DNA of 49,203 nt, taken from contig JAKFDA010000096.1 in assembly GCA_036676355.1 (NCBI GenBank), forward strand, positions 1 through 49,203. The letters are read 5' to 3'. The stretch comes from ZC4RG42 sp036676355. Its GTDB lineage: Bacteria > Pseudomonadota > Gammaproteobacteria > Burkholderiales > SG8-39. Made by a program: the position numbers and the translations under genes. The notes beneath the pieces are model-generated. The model was not told where the DNA came from. It did no database searches and worked only from the letters and a program-made list of their open reading frames with translations. Positions 49,005-49,203 of this stretch are shown here, in pieces; position 1 is the first letter of the stretch; the number at the start of each line of letters is the position of its first letter.

Positions 49005-49187
49005 ATGCCGAGCTTGTTTGTTTCCACCCTTGCGTTCTTCATCGCCGCCTATTTCATCCGGCGCTACCTGGATGACATCGGCGTGCCACAGACCATGGTG
49101 CGCAGCCTGGTCGTATTCATCATCGCGCTTGGCGTCTCCTACGGCGTCGCATCGATCATCGATAAGGCGGCCGAATTGGTGGCCTAG
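49005..49187 (+). CDS. Small two-TM membrane protein
   Basis: A 60-residue frame reading MPSLFVSTLAFFIAAYFIRR, YLDDIGVPQTMVRSL and VVFIIALGVSYGVASIIDKA. Two membrane helices flank a short charged loop. The ATG at 49005 follows CTGGGG. I recognise no family; it is divergent from the 48317-48823 gene. The last 16 bases of the window follow it. Confidence 0.6.
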   Translation: MPSLFVSTLAFFIAAYFIRRYLDDIGVPQTMVRSLVVFIIALGVSYGVASIIDKAAELVA

Positions 49188-49203
49188 CGTTGCCGGACGC
49201 TGA

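Noticed and set aside
1..49203. tRNA or rRNA genes, prophage, restriction or defence systems
   Set aside because: None recognised on either strand by reading; short tRNA-like folds were not tested computationally.

Overview
The window reads as the chromosome of a betaproteobacterium, most like Burkholderiales. The evidence is roughly 60% GC by eye, a tuf-linked S10/spc/alpha ribosomal super-operon in the proteobacterial order, a TTG-initiated secY, a ribosomal protein S3 with a basic C-terminal tail, and accessory families common in that class (DUF3301, DUF1992, DUF1415, NnrU, FUSC). I cannot name the genus. No rRNA, tRNA, CRISPR array, prophage or intact transposase gene is visible.

Bases 1-14,500 are one unbroken plus-strand block: the end of tuf, then rpsJ-rplC-rplD-rplW-rplB-rpsS-rplV-rpsC-rplP-rpmC-rpsQ, rplN-rplX-rplE-rpsN-rpsH-rplF-rplR-rpsE-rpmD-rplO-secY-infA-rpmJ, and rpsM-rpsK-rpsD-rpoA-rplQ. 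It ends in a clear rho-independent terminator. Most genes are 0-16 bp apart or overlap. The two large gaps (rpsJ-rplC and rpsQ-rplN) contain inverted repeats that could fold in the mRNA.

Bases 14,500-31,900 hold metabolic and membrane genes. They are a small one-TM protein beside an AT-rich palindromic stretch, glycerate 2-kinase, DUF423, a Tas-like aldo/keto reductase, DUF3301, a ferredoxin-NADP reductase, a ceramidase-family protein, an MFS/hydrolase/VOC operon, a spermidine-synthase-like protein, a class II aldolase-like protein, a minus-strand amino-acid permease/methyltransferase/6-phosphogluconate dehydrogenase/gluconokinase operon, a phytoene-desaturase-like oxidoreductase, an EF-hand protein and an NnrU protein. 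Three copies of a short non-autonomous element with IS5-like ends lie here. One appears to have inserted in frame inside a signal-peptide coding sequence.

Bases 31,900-49,203 hold stress and signalling genes. They include a GST, a very long alanine-rich coiled-coil protein beside a SufR-like four-cysteine regulator, a histidine-containing exported protein, a sodium:solute symporter, a bifunctional glucosylglycerol-phosphate synthase/phosphatase (osmolyte synthesis) paired with an SRPBCC protein, a CheR methyltransferase translationally coupled to a hybrid histidine kinase, and a FUSC-type exporter with a companion membrane protein. Two gene relics (a LysR C-terminus and a frameshifted DUF1415) show ongoing decay between the intact genes.

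The strongest leads are the in-frame element insertion, the coiled-coil protein, the structured leader between rpsJ and rplC, the CheR/hybrid-kinase pair and a methyltransferase that carries a Tat-type signal. None of these amounts to a proven new system from sequence alone.
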